This document shows, in pieces, positions 37,777 through 46,148 of a stretch of DNA of 64,000 nucleotides (positions are counted from its first letter, which is position 1; the number at the start of each line of letters is the position of its first letter). A program made the translations under genes and the position numbers. The notes beneath the pieces are model-generated. The model saw nothing but the letters and a program-made list of their open reading frames with translations, searched no databases and was not told the DNA's origin. This stretch comes from Legionella lytica (GTDB lineage Bacteria > Pseudomonadota > Gammaproteobacteria > Legionellales > Legionellaceae): positions 384,501 through 448,500 of the forward strand of contig NZ_CP071527.1 in assembly GCF_023921225.1 (NCBI RefSeq), written 5' to 3'.

Positions 37777-38577
37777 ATGAAGAGAATAATTTTAATCGGA
37801 CTTTTATCCATGACGACCCAGGTTTTCGCTGAGTCTGCTGCTAAAGTATTGTTTACTCAGAATAAGGTTACCGCCTCCCATGGTGGGAGTACACGTACTC
37901 TTTCGCGTGGTTCCGCTCTAGAACCAGGTGATGAAATTGTTACTGCAGCGGAAGCAGCCGTGCATCTTCAGTATTCAAATGGTGCTTTAGTGAACATTGG
38001 TTCAAACTCATCATATAAGATTCATGCATATGCTCCAAAGCAATCTGGTGTACAAATTGACGCAGAGTTAACTCATGGAAAATTAGAAATTCAAAATAGT
38101 GGAAAAATTAAAGAAACATTAAAAACCCCTATTGTATCTCTAGCTATTCTTGGAACCCATATCCGTGTTGATGCGACTCGTTCAGCGAAGACAAAGGTTA
38201 ATCGTAAAAATAAGCAATGTGCTGGAGCACGTGCCATCGAAAATACGTACGTCCAGGTTCTTGAGGGATTAGTTTCTGCTCGTGATAAGCTTTTAAGACC
38301 AGGAAAAAGTGTACGTGTTACCTGTGATCGTATTGTCGATGCTCCATTCCCACCAGATGGTATTGTTAATTCGCCATTAAACTCACCAGGAAAAATTGAA
38401 ACTATGGCTGGAGGAGCTGTTGCGGATACCAACGTTTCAGACGAAGGGGCTTTAATTGCGACTTATGTTGCTACAAACCAGGTCCCAGGTACGGTTACGA
38501 CTGGTAGCATTGATTCCATCCAGGCGGTTACTGCTATTGCAGATCTTTCTCTCGCTTGTAGTACTGGTTTACCTTAG
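37777..38577 (+). CDS. Exported FecR-domain protein
   Basis: 266 residues with a signal peptide (about 1-19, 'QVFAES'). A FecR domain (about 25-140) carries 'VLFTQNKVTASHGGSTRTLSRGSALEPGDEIVTAAEAAVHLQYSNGALV' type strands, and 'TPIVSLAILGTHIRVDA' matches the T-P-x-A-x-x-x-x-G-T-x-F/I core. The C-terminal 70 residues are low-complexity and Ala/Thr/Val-rich. FecR domains are periplasmic signal partners. Here it probably senses or transmits a state to the CHASE2 sensor of the preceding cyclase. Confidence 0.85.
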   Translation: MKRIILIGLLSMTTQVFAESAAKVLFTQNKVTASHGGSTRTLSRGSALEPGDEIVTAAEAAVHLQYSNGALVNIGSNSSYKIHAYAPKQSGVQIDAELTHGKLEIQNSGKIKETLKTPIVSLAILGTHIRVDATRSAKTKVNRKNKQCAGARAIENTYVQVLEGLVSARDKLLRPGKSVRVTCDRIVDAPFPPDGIVNSPLNSPGKIETMAGGAVADTNVSDEGALIATYVATNQVPGTVTTGSIDSIQAVTAIADLSLACSTGLP

Positions 38578-38610
38578 TAGATTCTGGTTGCCAGCGACCA
38601 GGTAATTGCA

Positions 38611-38644
38611 TAACCCGTATGACGACTCTGTCTAATACGGGTTA
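38611..38644 (+). terminator. Hairpin after the FecR-domain gene
   Basis: TAACCCGTAT (38611-38620) pairs perfectly with ATACGGGTTA (38635-38644) across a 14-nt loop, 34 nt after the stop codon. A smaller CTGGT/ACCAG pair lies just before it. The core CCCGTAT/ATACGGG recurs at 56282-56307. Confidence 0.5.
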
Positions 38645-38779
38645 CAAGTTCTTATCATATTGTTAAAATCAAGAGCCTCAGTGTGAGGCCGTGAAACTAC
38701 TCAGAGGGCTGGCTTCAAACTCCTGGGTTGTTTCCTCTGCTTGCAGTAATGCCATTTAAAATGTAACGCATAGCGCTAC

Positions 38780-39553
38780 TTACTCCCGTAAGCCAACCCC
38801 TTTTCTTAATAAAAACAGATTTAATGCCACTAATAAAACGAGCATGATGCAAATGATACTCATCGCTAAGCCCATGCCGACTTCGCTTTGGCCAATCATT
38901 GCTTGTCTAAGTGCATTAACCATATATAAAATTGGATTTAAAAGAGATACCTTTTGCCAAAAGTTCGGTAGCATTTCTGTGCTGTAAAAGACACCGCCTA
39001 AATAGGTTAGCGGGGTTAGCACAAAGGTGGGAATAATCATAATGTCATCAAAATTACGTGCAAGCATAGCATTCGTAAATCCTGCTAAGGAAAATACTGC
39101 GGAAACCAGTAAGACAACCAATAAGGTCAAGGGTAGATGACTTAATTGCACCGTTAGAAAAAAGCAGGCAATAAGATAAACTAAAATCGCAACGATTAAA
39201 CCACGTACCATACCTCCCAACACATATCCCAGCAACAAGAAGCTATTATGCATAGGGCTAATTAACATTTCATCAATACTTTTTTGAAAGCGTACACTAT
39301 ACAGCGAAGACGATACGTTGCCATAGGCGTTAACAATTACTGACATCATAATTAAGCCAGGGGCAATAAACATGGGGTAACTAACTCCCTGGATTTCACC
39401 AATGCGAGGCCCAATTAAGCTACCAAAAATCAAAAAATAAAGAGTAGTTGTGATAACCGGAGGCAAAAAAACCTGGCTAGCAATACGAAACATCCGTACA
39501 ATTTCACGTCGTACTAGCGTGTATAAAGAAACAAGTTGTTTTTTAATGGCCAT
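38780..39553 (-). CDS. ABC-2 type transporter permease
   Basis: 257 residues with six transmembrane helices. 'TTLYFLIFGSLIGPRIGEIQG' and 'VLTPLTYLGGVFYS' are the usual ABC-2 (YadH/NodJ-like) signatures. It would form the membrane part of an exporter with the ATPase encoded just upstream, whose stop overlaps its start by 11 nt. In E. coli the corresponding pair is YadG-YadH. The transported compound is unknown. Confidence 0.9.
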   Translation of the reverse strand: MAIKKQLVSLYTLVRREIVRMFRIASQVFLPPVITTTLYFLIFGSLIGPRIGEIQGVSYPMFIAPGLIMMSVIVNAYGNVSSSLYSVRFQKSIDEMLISPMHNSFLLLGYVLGGMVRGLIVAILVYLIACFFLTVQLSHLPLTLLVVLLVSAVFSLAGFTNAMLARNFDDIMIIPTFVLTPLTYLGGVFYSTEMLPNFWQKVSLLNPILYMVNALRQAMIGQSEVGMGLAMSIICIMLVLLVALNLFLLRKGVGLRE

Positions 39554-40457
39554 TTTTTATAAGATCCAAAAAGAGTTCTTCTAAGCGATTTGTTTTATTA
39601 CGCATGCTGCTAATATTGATGCCGTGCTTGGATAAGATAGTAAAAACTGTATTTAAGCTGTCATGCGAATCAACACGAATTTCTAAGGTATTACAATCAA
39701 TGAGTGTGGCGAGCAAAGGACTCACATCAGGTAAGCTGTGAATTGGCTGCTCTATATTGAAGATAAATGTTTGATGGCGTAATGTTTGCAGTAAGGCTTT
39801 CATGGAGCTGTTTTTAATAATTTGCCCCTTATCAATAATGGCAATATTTTTACATAATTGCTCTGCCTCTTCTAAGTAATGAGTAGTCAGGATAATTGTG
39901 GTGCCTTCTTTATTAGTACGGGTTAAAAACTCCCACATACTGTGTCTGATTTCAATATCAACACCGGCGGTTGGTTCATCAAGAATTAGGACTCGAGGCT
40001 GATGTACCAGGGCTCTGGCGATCATTAAACGGCGTTTCATACCTCCAGATAAATGGCGGACAATGGAGTTGCGTTTATCCCATAATCCGAGCTGTTTTAG
40101 AAGTTCCTCCGCTTTGGGTAAGGCATTTTTTCGCGAAATTCCATAGTAACCAGCCTGGCTTAATAAAACTTGTAGGCAGGTCTCGAAAATATTCAAGTTA
40201 ATTTCTTGGGGCACTAAACCAAGACATGATTTTGCTTTTTCAGCATCTTTTTCCAGGTCATAGCCACAAATACTAATTGCACCAGAGGTTTTTGTAAGTA
40301 AGGTGCTGATTAGGCCAATCGTAGTCGATTTTCCTGCGCCATTAGCCCCAAGTAGGGCAAAAAAATCACCTGTTTTGATTGTTAAATCAATACCGTTAAG
40401 AGCTTGAACTCCATTGGCATAAGTTTTAGATAGTTGTTTAATGTCTAAGGCATGCAT
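39543..40457 (-). CDS. ABC transporter ATP-binding protein (YadG-like)
   Basis: 304 residues from 'MHALDIKQLSKTYANG'. An in-frame start 36 nt upstream has no ribosome site either, so the start is uncertain. Walker A 'GANGAGKST' (about 38-46), Q-loop 'GLVPQEINLN', signature 'LSGGMKRRL', Walker B 'VLILDEPTAGVD' and the switch histidine in 'ILTTHYLEEAE' are all present. The C-terminal 80 residues are the DrrA/NodI-type extension. It pairs with the ABC-2 permease that follows. Confidence 0.92.
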   Translation of the reverse strand: MHALDIKQLSKTYANGVQALNGIDLTIKTGDFFALLGANGAGKSTTIGLISTLLTKTSGAISICGYDLEKDAEKAKSCLGLVPQEINLNIFETCLQVLLSQAGYYGISRKNALPKAEELLKQLGLWDKRNSIVRHLSGGMKRRLMIARALVHQPRVLILDEPTAGVDIEIRHSMWEFLTRTNKEGTTIILTTHYLEEAEQLCKNIAIIDKGQIIKNSSMKALLQTLRHQTFIFNIEQPIHSLPDVSPLLATLIDCNTLEIRVDSHDSLNTVFTILSKHGINISSMRNKTNRLEELFLDLIKNGH

Positions 40458-40617
40458 ATAGAATAGTGTGAGGATAAAAATATCATTATACACAATAATT
40501 TTATGATTATACGGAGCAACATTCCTTTTTGGAGGCGCGTATAGCAGAAATTTTACTTAATCGGAATTATGATTGGGTAGCAATAAGTTTGTCTTAAATT
40601 TTTATTGGGGCTTTGCA

Positions 40618-40728
40618 ATGTTAGTTGGGGAGTCCGCTTTTATTTCCATGGCCCCGCATCTACTTAATAAAGGCATAAATCTAGTTATTCTATATGATGT
40701 TGATCCGCAAGTAATTGCTCATAATTAG
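40618..40728 (+). pseudogene. Possible fragment of a methyltransferase-like gene
   Basis: 36 codons starting ATG. The translation runs through 'LVGESAFISMAPHLL' and 'GINLVILYDVDPQVI' before a TAG. The 'LVILYDVDP' part resembles the beta-strand and acidic loop that bind a cofactor in SAM-dependent methyltransferases and other Rossmann proteins. No good ribosome site precedes it and nothing downstream continues the fold. It may be the relic of a deleted gene, or a chance reading frame. Confidence 0.25.
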
Positions 40729-40795
40729 CTTACTGGAGGCAAAGATGGATGTAACTATAGAGCAAAAGACAGGGCTTAAGCATGTAAACAAGGGG

Positions 40796-40826
40796 TAAAA
40801 ACACCAACATAATCTTATGTTGGTGT
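40796..40826 (-). terminator. Terminator of the 2OG-oxygenase operon
   Basis: ACACCAACATAA (40801-40812) pairs with TTATGTTGGTGT (40815-40826), a perfect 12-bp palindrome. On the minus strand the stem is followed by TTTTT (40796-40800). It lies 21 nt past the stop at 40848. Confidence 0.82.
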
Positions 40827-40847
40827 GGTCAATAAAGCCTGTTCCGT

Positions 40848-41462
40848 TTACTGAGCATGATTGATTGGTCTTGTTTTCATCCAACCTGTAATGCTATATC
40901 GGGTTTGATGGGTAGTTATAACTTCGTGAGGTAATTCGCTATTAAAACAAATGAGCCGATTTCCTTGGGGGTTAACACGTTCAAGTAGATGGTCATTAGT
41001 GTCATAAAGTTTTAATTGGCCACCGTACTCATCTTGCCAGTCTTCATTTAGATAATAAACAAAGGATACTTTTCTGGTTTTTTGTGCTGCAAATTGATCG
41101 ACATGTTTTTTGTAAAAAGTACCGGGTTGGTAACTTGCAAAGTGTGTCTCAAATTCATGTAAACCAAGAAATAGATTTTGATTGAGAATTTGGCATAGTT
41201 GGTAAATTTGATTTACAAAAAATTGTATTGCAGGATCTTGGTTATTGGTTTCTAGCCACAAAATTTCATCTGTGCGGATGGTATTATTTTGCTGCGAACT
41301 AATATTAATACCAATTTTAGCACTTCGAAATAAACCTTGTTCATAGAGATGTTTCGCGGTGGTCCGAAGCGAAAAATAATATTCCTGGGATAAGAATCCA
41401 TCGAGGAGATGAAATCCTTGATTGCAAAGATTATCAATAAGAAGCTCGGTATTTTGTAGCAT
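40848..41462 (-). CDS. 2-oxoglutarate/Fe(II)-dependent oxygenase (prolyl-4-hydroxylase-like)
   Basis: 204 residues. The iron triad is H120-x-D122 ('KKHVDQF') and H179 ('LPHEVI'), with R188 ('TRYSITGW') for 2-oxoglutarate. 'SFVYYLNEDWQDEYGGQLKLY' is the core strand region of the P4Hc group. It probably hydroxylates a protein side chain, like the PHD-type enzymes of Pseudomonas, though the target is unknown. The start codon shares one nucleotide with the stop of the metallopeptidase gene before it (TAATG), and a good terminator follows. Confidence 0.88.
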   Translation of the reverse strand: MLQNTELLIDNLCNQGFHLLDGFLSQEYYFSLRTTAKHLYEQGLFRSAKIGINISSQQNNTIRTDEILWLETNNQDPAIQFFVNQIYQLCQILNQNLFLGLHEFETHFASYQPGTFYKKHVDQFAAQKTRKVSFVYYLNEDWQDEYGGQLKLYDTNDHLLERVNPQGNRLICFNSELPHEVITTHQTRYSITGWMKTRPINHAQ

Positions 41463-42145
41463 TAGCGTCCTTCAAGAAGATGTTGGTGTTCTCGCCACTG
41501 CGGCATGAATTGGCTCATGAATCCATAAAATCGTTTGTTATGGCTGGGCTCCAGGATATGTACCAATTCGTGGACCAATACATATTCTAAACAAATCTGC
41601 GGCTTTTTAATAAGATTCAGGTTTAACCAAATTCGTGCTGCATGAGGATTACAGGAGCCCCAGCGGGTTTTCATTTTTTTTATGCCCCACTCGTTGATTT
41701 TGACACCAACAATTGATTCCCAATGTAGAATAAGTTTCGGTAGCAACAGTTCCATTTGGCGTTTGTACCAGGTATCAAGAAGAGTTTGTACTTGCACTGG
41801 TGAACTACCTGTTTGGGTATAACAATGGATGAGCTCATCTTGGAGTTGCACATGATTTGGACCATGATGCTCTTCAATTATTAATAAATAATTCTTGCCC
41901 ATAAAAGGTATTGGTGTACCCGTTTGTAAGGGGAGAGGCTCTAACGGTGCACGACTACGAATACGTTCACGATGTTCATGAATCCATGCTTTTTTTTCTT
42001 CCAGTGTTTTACGGATTAAGCGCTCACTGTATTTTAGTGGGGCGCTGACTCGGACTAAACCATCTGGGGGGTAAATACGCAGATTCATATTTTTTACGGG
42101 CTTTCTTAAGACTTCAATAGAAATGCCATCTAATTCGATAATCAT
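41462..42145 (-). CDS. YgjP-like zinc metallopeptidase (DUF45)
   Basis: 227 residues. The HELVH motif (H192-E193-H196) with a further H202 in 'EPSHNKRF' is the WLM/YgjP signature. 'MKTRWGSCNP' and 'IWLNLNLIKKP' (about 158-182) are also conserved in this family. It is soluble, with no signal peptide. Substrate unknown. The start codon is followed by 'IIELDGISIEVLRKP', typical of the family. It is translationally coupled to the 2OG oxygenase gene and lies 32 nt downstream of the small exported gene. Confidence 0.88.
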   Translation of the reverse strand: MIIELDGISIEVLRKPVKNMNLRIYPPDGLVRVSAPLKYSERLIRKTLEEKKAWIHEHRERIRSRAPLEPLPLQTGTPIPFMGKNYLLIIEEHHGPNHVQLQDELIHCYTQTGSSPVQVQTLLDTWYKRQMELLLPKLILHWESIVGVKINEWGIKKMKTRWGSCNPHAARIWLNLNLIKKPQICLEYVLVHELVHILEPSHNKRFYGFMSQFMPQWREHQHLLEGR

Positions 42146-42177
42146 ACAACGGGAAAAGGAGATTCTTTTTTTTCATT

Positions 42178-42462
42178 TTACTCTCTTTCTGTAGGGATAC
42201 AAGGACTGTCTATATATTCACCATTAATGTCTAAGACCATGTTTACATTTGCACGTTGATAGCGAGTTAACATATCATATTGCTCTTTGGTGATGTAGCC
42301 GTATGAGTTATTGCAATAGACTAATGAATGAGCATAAGGTCTTGGTGCGACTTGGACGGGTATGTCACATTCCCAGCGAAATTTGGTTAAATCGCAGTTT
42401 GCAAATGCAGCATGGAGCGGCAAAAGTGATAACGCGATTAGGAACAAATAGTTTTTTCTCAT
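42178..42462 (-). CDS. Small exported cysteine-containing protein
   Basis: 94 residues with a Sec signal peptide (about 1-21, 'LHAAFAN'). The mature part of about 73 residues has four cysteines ('NCDL', 'WECDI', 'VYCNN', 'SPCIP'), probably two disulphides. The tyrosine-rich middle '[21 protein letters not shown]' is not one I recognise. The ribosome site AAGGTGC is the same as that of the exported protein at 4302-4688. It may be the first gene of an operon with the metallopeptidase and the oxygenase. Confidence 0.65.
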   Translation of the reverse strand: MRKNYLFLIALSLLPLHAAFANCDLTKFRWECDIPVQVAPRPYAHSLVYCNNSYGYITKEQYDMLTRYQRANVNMVLDINGEYIDSPCIPTERE

Positions 42463-42550
42463 TATGCACCTTCAGGAATGTATATATTTATTTTTTTTAA
42501 GTATAGGATAATAATCTTAAAAAATTTGTTGTTTGCATGCAAGGATTGTT

Positions 42551-43417
42551 ATGCTTTCATCCAGTTCTGAATATCTTATGGCTCTGCGTGAGCGAGATTT
42601 CCTTCTCTTTTTAGAGTGGCCTAACTTTGTTGCCCATAAATATGGGAGGCCTGATGCGCCCTTAAGTGGCGATGGCCTTATGGATTGTCTGGTTTTTGAA
42701 TGGCTAAGTTATGGTTTTCGTGATGAAGATATCGAGCATATGGCTATCCTCTATGCTATTTCCGAGTTAACTACGCTGTTGCATTCTGGTGTGTTAATGT
42801 TTCAATTAATGACTACCGCTACGGCGCTCTTTTCATGTATGGCTTTCCACACGCTTAATTTAGATGGCACAACTTTTCCCATAGGATTAAATGAGCGTGA
42901 GATTAATAAATTTATGGATGAAAAAACGAGAATTGGAGACAGAGGTCCTGAGCTGTTTAACGAAAGTACCAGTTTAGTTCGCCATGATTTTTTAAAACGG
43001 ACTTCCTTGATTAACGAGTCTGAAGTACTTATTTCTTGTAAAAAAATCTACGATATTAACTTTGTATTGCATGCTGTGAGCGAATATAAGGATAAACTTT
43101 ATTGCGAAGAGGACAAAGATAAGGGAAATGGTTTGTGTTATACGCGCTTGGGAGTGGTAGAAGCATTTTTGTCTTATTTAAAGGGGCAGACTGAGTTGGG
43201 AGATAAAGCATTATCTGAAATAAATAATTATGTGACGTTGCTGCGCAAAGCCCAGCCCAAGAAGTGGGAGGAAAAGTATTTGGATAAGATTGCCCCACCT
43301 ACATTTCTGATGCAGGTATCCAAGACTTTTTTTACATATTGTGCCTTCTTTTTTACTAAAATAATCCCCGGACCGGTGGTGGAGGATACGGCTGAAGCGA
43401 TGCCGCGGACGAAGTGA
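42551..43417 (+). CDS. Protein of unknown function
   Basis: 288 residues from the ATG at 42551, chosen because AAGG sits 6-7 nt before it; an upstream TTG frame is unsupported. No signal peptide. A mixed, probably helical protein with three hydrophobic parts: about 76-102 (a Leu/Met/Thr-rich helix), and near the end about 262-277 ('FFTYCAFFFTKIIPG'). 'RERDFLLFLEWPNFVAHKYG' and the acidic patch 'EEDKDKGNG' are the other landmarks. No family recognised. Unknown size class, single gene, flanked by minus-strand units, so a candidate orphan or substrate of a secretion system; that is speculation. Confidence 0.6.
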   Translation: MLSSSSEYLMALRERDFLLFLEWPNFVAHKYGRPDAPLSGDGLMDCLVFEWLSYGFRDEDIEHMAILYAISELTTLLHSGVLMFQLMTTATALFSCMAFHTLNLDGTTFPIGLNEREINKFMDEKTRIGDRGPELFNESTSLVRHDFLKRTSLINESEVLISCKKIYDINFVLHAVSEYKDKLYCEEDKDKGNGLCYTRLGVVEAFLSYLKGQTELGDKALSEINNYVTLLRKAQPKKWEEKYLDKIAPPTFLMQVSKTFFTYCAFFFTKIIPGPVVEDTAEAMPRTK

Positions 43418-43523
43418 GTTGCTACTTGAGTCGACCTTGGCTCGTAGCTTGGGTCTATGGTCCGCGTGAGCTTTGGTGTGGCGGGATGCCTCGTGTTGGG
43501 CCAATATGGGGCATCCAACAATT

Positions 43524-44006
43524 TTACCGCTTTAGCGCCATTTCATGAGCCAATAGCGCGTCTTTATAATGCAGCGCATCAGGACTTCCCATATATCCAC
43601 CTAAACTATGTTTACCAACAACTCGATGGCAGGGGATGAATAGCGTCAAGGGATTGCGCTTACAGGCTTGGCCTACGGCTCTAGGGCTGCTTTGTAATGT
43701 TAATGCCAGCTCACCATAAGTAACTGTCCGCCCAATAGGAATAACTAATAAAGCATTTAATACTTTTTGTAGATAGGCACTGCCTTGCGGTTTTAGTTGT
43801 AATTGAAAGCGATGATTTGGATTTGTAATATAAGAAGTTAACTCGTGTTGAATTAAATCAGATATGGGGTGTTTGATCGATGGGCCTGAGTCTATAGTGA
43901 AAAAAGAGCGATAAACAAAGTGCTCATCAAATTCAACGGCGAGCTTACCCCAGGGGGTAGGAAAAATAGAGATAATAAGATTAGTTGCCAGATTAATTTT
44001 TATCAT
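43524..44006 (-). CDS. ogt: Methylated-DNA-protein-cysteine methyltransferase
   Basis: 160 residues. Active site 'IPCHRVV' with C126, preceded by 'PRAVGQACKRNPL' (the DNA-reading helix) and 'GRTVTYGELA'. The small N-terminal domain (about 1-75) is of the Ogt/AdaC type. It removes alkyl groups from O6-alkylguanine in DNA in one irreversible step. It lies 79 nt downstream of rplS in the same direction, but the hairpin between them suggests separate transcription. Confidence 0.9.
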   Translation of the reverse strand: MIKINLATNLIISIFPTPWGKLAVEFDEHFVYRSFFTIDSGPSIKHPISDLIQHELTSYITNPNHRFQLQLKPQGSAYLQKVLNALLVIPIGRTVTYGELALTLQSSPRAVGQACKRNPLTLFIPCHRVVGKHSLGGYMGSPDALHYKDALLAHEMALKR

Positions 44007-44050
44007 ACAACCACCTCATTTGATGCACGTGTGCAGACAAGTGAGATACT

Positions 44051-44078
44051 TGCATCTCTCTCCTAAGAAAGAGATGCA
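44051..44078 (-). terminator. Hairpin after rplS
   Basis: A perfect 9-bp stem TGCATCTCT / AGAGATGCA with a 10-nt loop begins 7 nt after the rplS stop. It has no T run on the minus strand, so it is a plausible but imperfect terminator for the ribosomal operon. Confidence 0.5.
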
Positions 44079-44085
44079 GAGCAAA

Positions 44086-44451
44086 TTAATCAGCTTTTTT
44101 AGTTGCTAATTTTTCTTTGATACGTGCAGCACGGCCTGCTAAGTTACGTAGGTAATACAGTTTAGCGCGACGTACATCACCACGTCTTTTTACAGTAATA
44201 CTGTCAACGATTGGGCTGTAAGTTTGGAATACACGCTCAACACCAACGTTGTGAGAAATTTTACGTACAGTGAACGCAGAGTTCAAACCACGATTACGCT
44301 TAGCAATTACAACACCTTCAAAAGCCTGTAAACGCTCACGGGTTCCTTCAATTACTTTCACTTGAACCAGAACAGTATCACCTGGGCTAAACTCAGGAAT
44401 TTCTTTACCCTGCATTTGCTCAGCATTAAGTTGGTCAATAATATTAGTCAT
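44086..44451 (-). CDS. rplS: 50S ribosomal protein L19
   Basis: 121 residues, standard length. '[22 protein letters not shown]', '[23 protein letters not shown]' and '[11 protein letters not shown]' are the diagnostic L19 segments. It sits at the 30S/50S interface. Last gene of the rpsP-rimM-trmD-rplS operon, 36 nt after trmD. Confidence 0.98.
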   Translation of the reverse strand: MTNIIDQLNAEQMQGKEIPEFSPGDTVLVQVKVIEGTRERLQAFEGVVIAKRNRGLNSAFTVRKISHNVGVERVFQTYSPIVDSITVKRRGDVRRAKLYYLRNLAGRAARIKEKLATKKAD

Positions 44452-44487
44452 GGACTACTCCTCAAATTGGTCTCCCTAGTTCAGTGG

Positions 44488-45237
44488 CTAGGAAATACCG
44501 TGTTCGCACTTAAACTCAGCAAGCAATTGCTGGTCTGTATTATTTAATTCTATTTTTTCCAGTAAATCTGGTCGCTTAAGCCAGGTTTTACCGAGAGATT
44601 GTTTTCTTCGCCACAATTCGATTTCTTTATGATTTCCACCTAGTAAAACAGGAGGAACATCTAATCCGTTAATTGTTGCCGGTCGTGTGTAGTGAGGGCA
44701 ATCCAGCAAACCATTCATAAATGAATCCTGTTCTGCTGAACCAAGGTGTCCCAAACTGCCAGGTATCAAACGAATAATCGCATCGATAAATACCGTAGCG
44801 GCCAATTCACCACCACTTAAAACAAAATCTCCAAGAGACCATTCTTCATCGACATAATGTTGAAGAATGCGCTCGTCAATTCCTTCATATCGCCCTGCAA
44901 TAAACAGCAAGGGTTGTGTGTCATTTGCCACTTGGTTTAAGTCGTGCTGACGAATCACCTTTCCTTGCGGGCTAAGGTAAATCGTTTTGCAATGACTAGG
45001 CATCTGACTACGGGCCTGCATAATTGCTGCTTGCAAGGGCTCATACATCATGACCATTCCTGGCCCACCACCGTAGGGTTTATCATCAACTTGCCGATAT
45101 GGCCGTGAAGCCCAATCACGTGGATTCCAGTGATCTATTTTAACCAAGCCTTGCTCTATAGCTCTACCCGTAATGCCATAATTTATGGCATTTAGTATTT
45201 CGGGTATTAAAGTGATAACTCCAAGATGAAGAGCCAC
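44488..45237 (-). CDS. trmD: tRNA (guanine-N1)-methyltransferase
   Basis: 249 residues. SPOUT-class enzyme that methylates G37 of tRNAs with a G at position 36, using SAM. The knot motifs 'PYGGGPGMVMM' and 'AGRYEGIDERI' (about 50-62 and 110-121) and 'LSGGELAATVFIDAI' are present. It starts directly after the rimM stop (adjacent nucleotides), in the conserved operon order. Confidence 0.98.
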   Translation of the reverse strand: MALHLGVITLIPEILNAINYGITGRAIEQGLVKIDHWNPRDWASRPYRQVDDKPYGGGPGMVMMYEPLQAAIMQARSQMPSHCKTIYLSPQGKVIRQHDLNQVANDTQPLLFIAGRYEGIDERILQHYVDEEWSLGDFVLSGGELAATVFIDAIIRLIPGSLGHLGSAEQDSFMNGLLDCPHYTRPATINGLDVPPVLLGGNHKEIELWRRKQSLGKTWLKRPDLLEKIELNNTDQQLLAEFKCEHGIS

Positions 45238-45747
45238 TTAAAAATCCAGATCCCAATCAACTGTAATTAGTTGCTGGCTGAGATTAACATCTAATATGAA
45301 TTGGCTAGGTAAATAAGGGATTAAATGCCTTTTTTCACCTTGCACTACTAACACATCATTAGAGCCTGTTGGGATGATTTCAGTAACTTTACCAAAGGAT
45401 TCCCCTTTGGAGTTCACTACATTCATACCAATTAGCTGGTGCCAGTAATATTCGCCAGAGTCCAGTTCTTCAAGCTGTGCTTGCTGAACTGCTATCTCTA
45501 CATTAGTCAGATGAGCTACAGTTTCTCGCTCAGGATAACCTTCAATCTGGGCTATGATGGACTTAGTTTGTACTTCTGCATTAAGCAGTTTAATTGGTTG
45601 CCATTTATGATTAATAAAGGCATGCCAATCTTCGTACCTCAAGATATTATCGCGAGGCTCTGTGAAGGAGTGAACCGTAACAAAGCCTTTAATACCATGA
45701 GGGCGTCCAAAACGACCAACAACTATCCAGTTTTCCTGATTACTCAC
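45238..45747 (-). CDS. rimM: Ribosome maturation factor RimM
   Basis: 169 residues. The N-terminal barrel opens 'VVGRFGRPHGIKGFVTVHSFTEP', a strong RimM signature. The PRC-barrel C-terminal half has 'YYWHQLIGMNVVNS' and 'LIPYLPSQFILDVNL'. It assists 30S head assembly by binding S19. It lies 5 nt after rpsP and abuts trmD. Confidence 0.97.
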   Translation of the reverse strand: MSNQENWIVVGRFGRPHGIKGFVTVHSFTEPRDNILRYEDWHAFINHKWQPIKLLNAEVQTKSIIAQIEGYPERETVAHLTNVEIAVQQAQLEELDSGEYYWHQLIGMNVVNSKGESFGKVTEIIPTGSNDVLVVQGEKRHLIPYLPSQFILDVNLSQQLITVDWDLDF

Positions 45748-45752
45748 GATTA

Positions 45753-46010
45753 TTAAGCAGCTTTATCTTTTTTGTTAAATTCTTTTACCAGAGCACTTAC
45801 GCGATCAGATAATTGCGCACCAACTTTTTGCCATTGGCTTAATTTTTCTGCATCGATGTGAATACGTACTTCTTGTCCGCGTGCTACTGGGTTGAAGTAA
45901 CCAATAGACTCGATGTAACTACCATCGCGACGCTTGCGGCTATCAGTAACAACTAAATGATAAAACGGACGCTTTTTCGCGCCACCTCGTGATAAACGTA
46001 TAACGACCAT
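45753..46010 (-). CDS. rpsP: 30S ribosomal protein S16
   Basis: 85 residues. '[21 protein letters not shown]' and '[15 protein letters not shown]' are diagnostic of S16. First gene of the four-gene operon. Its promoter (46053-46081) is about 43 nt upstream of the start codon, and AGAGGA precedes ATG by 6-7 nt. Confidence 0.98.
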   Translation of the reverse strand: MVVIRLSRGGAKKRPFYHLVVTDSRKRRDGSYIESIGYFNPVARGQEVRIHIDAEKLSQWQKVGAQLSDRVSALVKEFNKKDKAA

Positions 46011-46052
46011 TATTTTCCTCTACTTTAGAGTGGTTACGTAAAAATGCCGTGT

Positions 46053-46081
46053 ATTGTACGAAAATTAACTCGGCATGTGAA
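46053..46081 (-). promoter_or_regulatory. Promoter of rpsP-rimM-trmD-rplS
   Basis: On the minus strand TTCACA (46076-46081), a 17-nt spacer and TACAAT (46053-46058) match sigma70 boxes 5/6 each. Position fits transcription of rpsP. It also shows that the operon is promoted separately from ffh. Confidence 0.65.
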
Positions 46082-46148
46082 GTAATTCTTACGAATTATC
46101 TTAAAAAAATCGTACTGCGCTCATTTTTCTAACATTATTCTTTAATAA

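Larger units (their letters stand above)
40458..40847. other. 390-nt gap with a gene remnant and a terminator
   Basis: No intact gene is visible. The gap holds the short open stretch at 40618-40728 that looks like a fragment of a larger protein, a 17-codon open stretch at 40745, and the hairpin at 40801-40826. The left end should contain the promoter of the ABC transporter, but no convincing boxes were found. Confidence 0.5.

Noticed and set aside
40690..40884. 64-codon minus-strand open frame between the ABC transporter and the 2OG oxygenase
   Set aside because: It runs through the terminator hairpin and overlaps the oxygenase end; no ribosome site or family.
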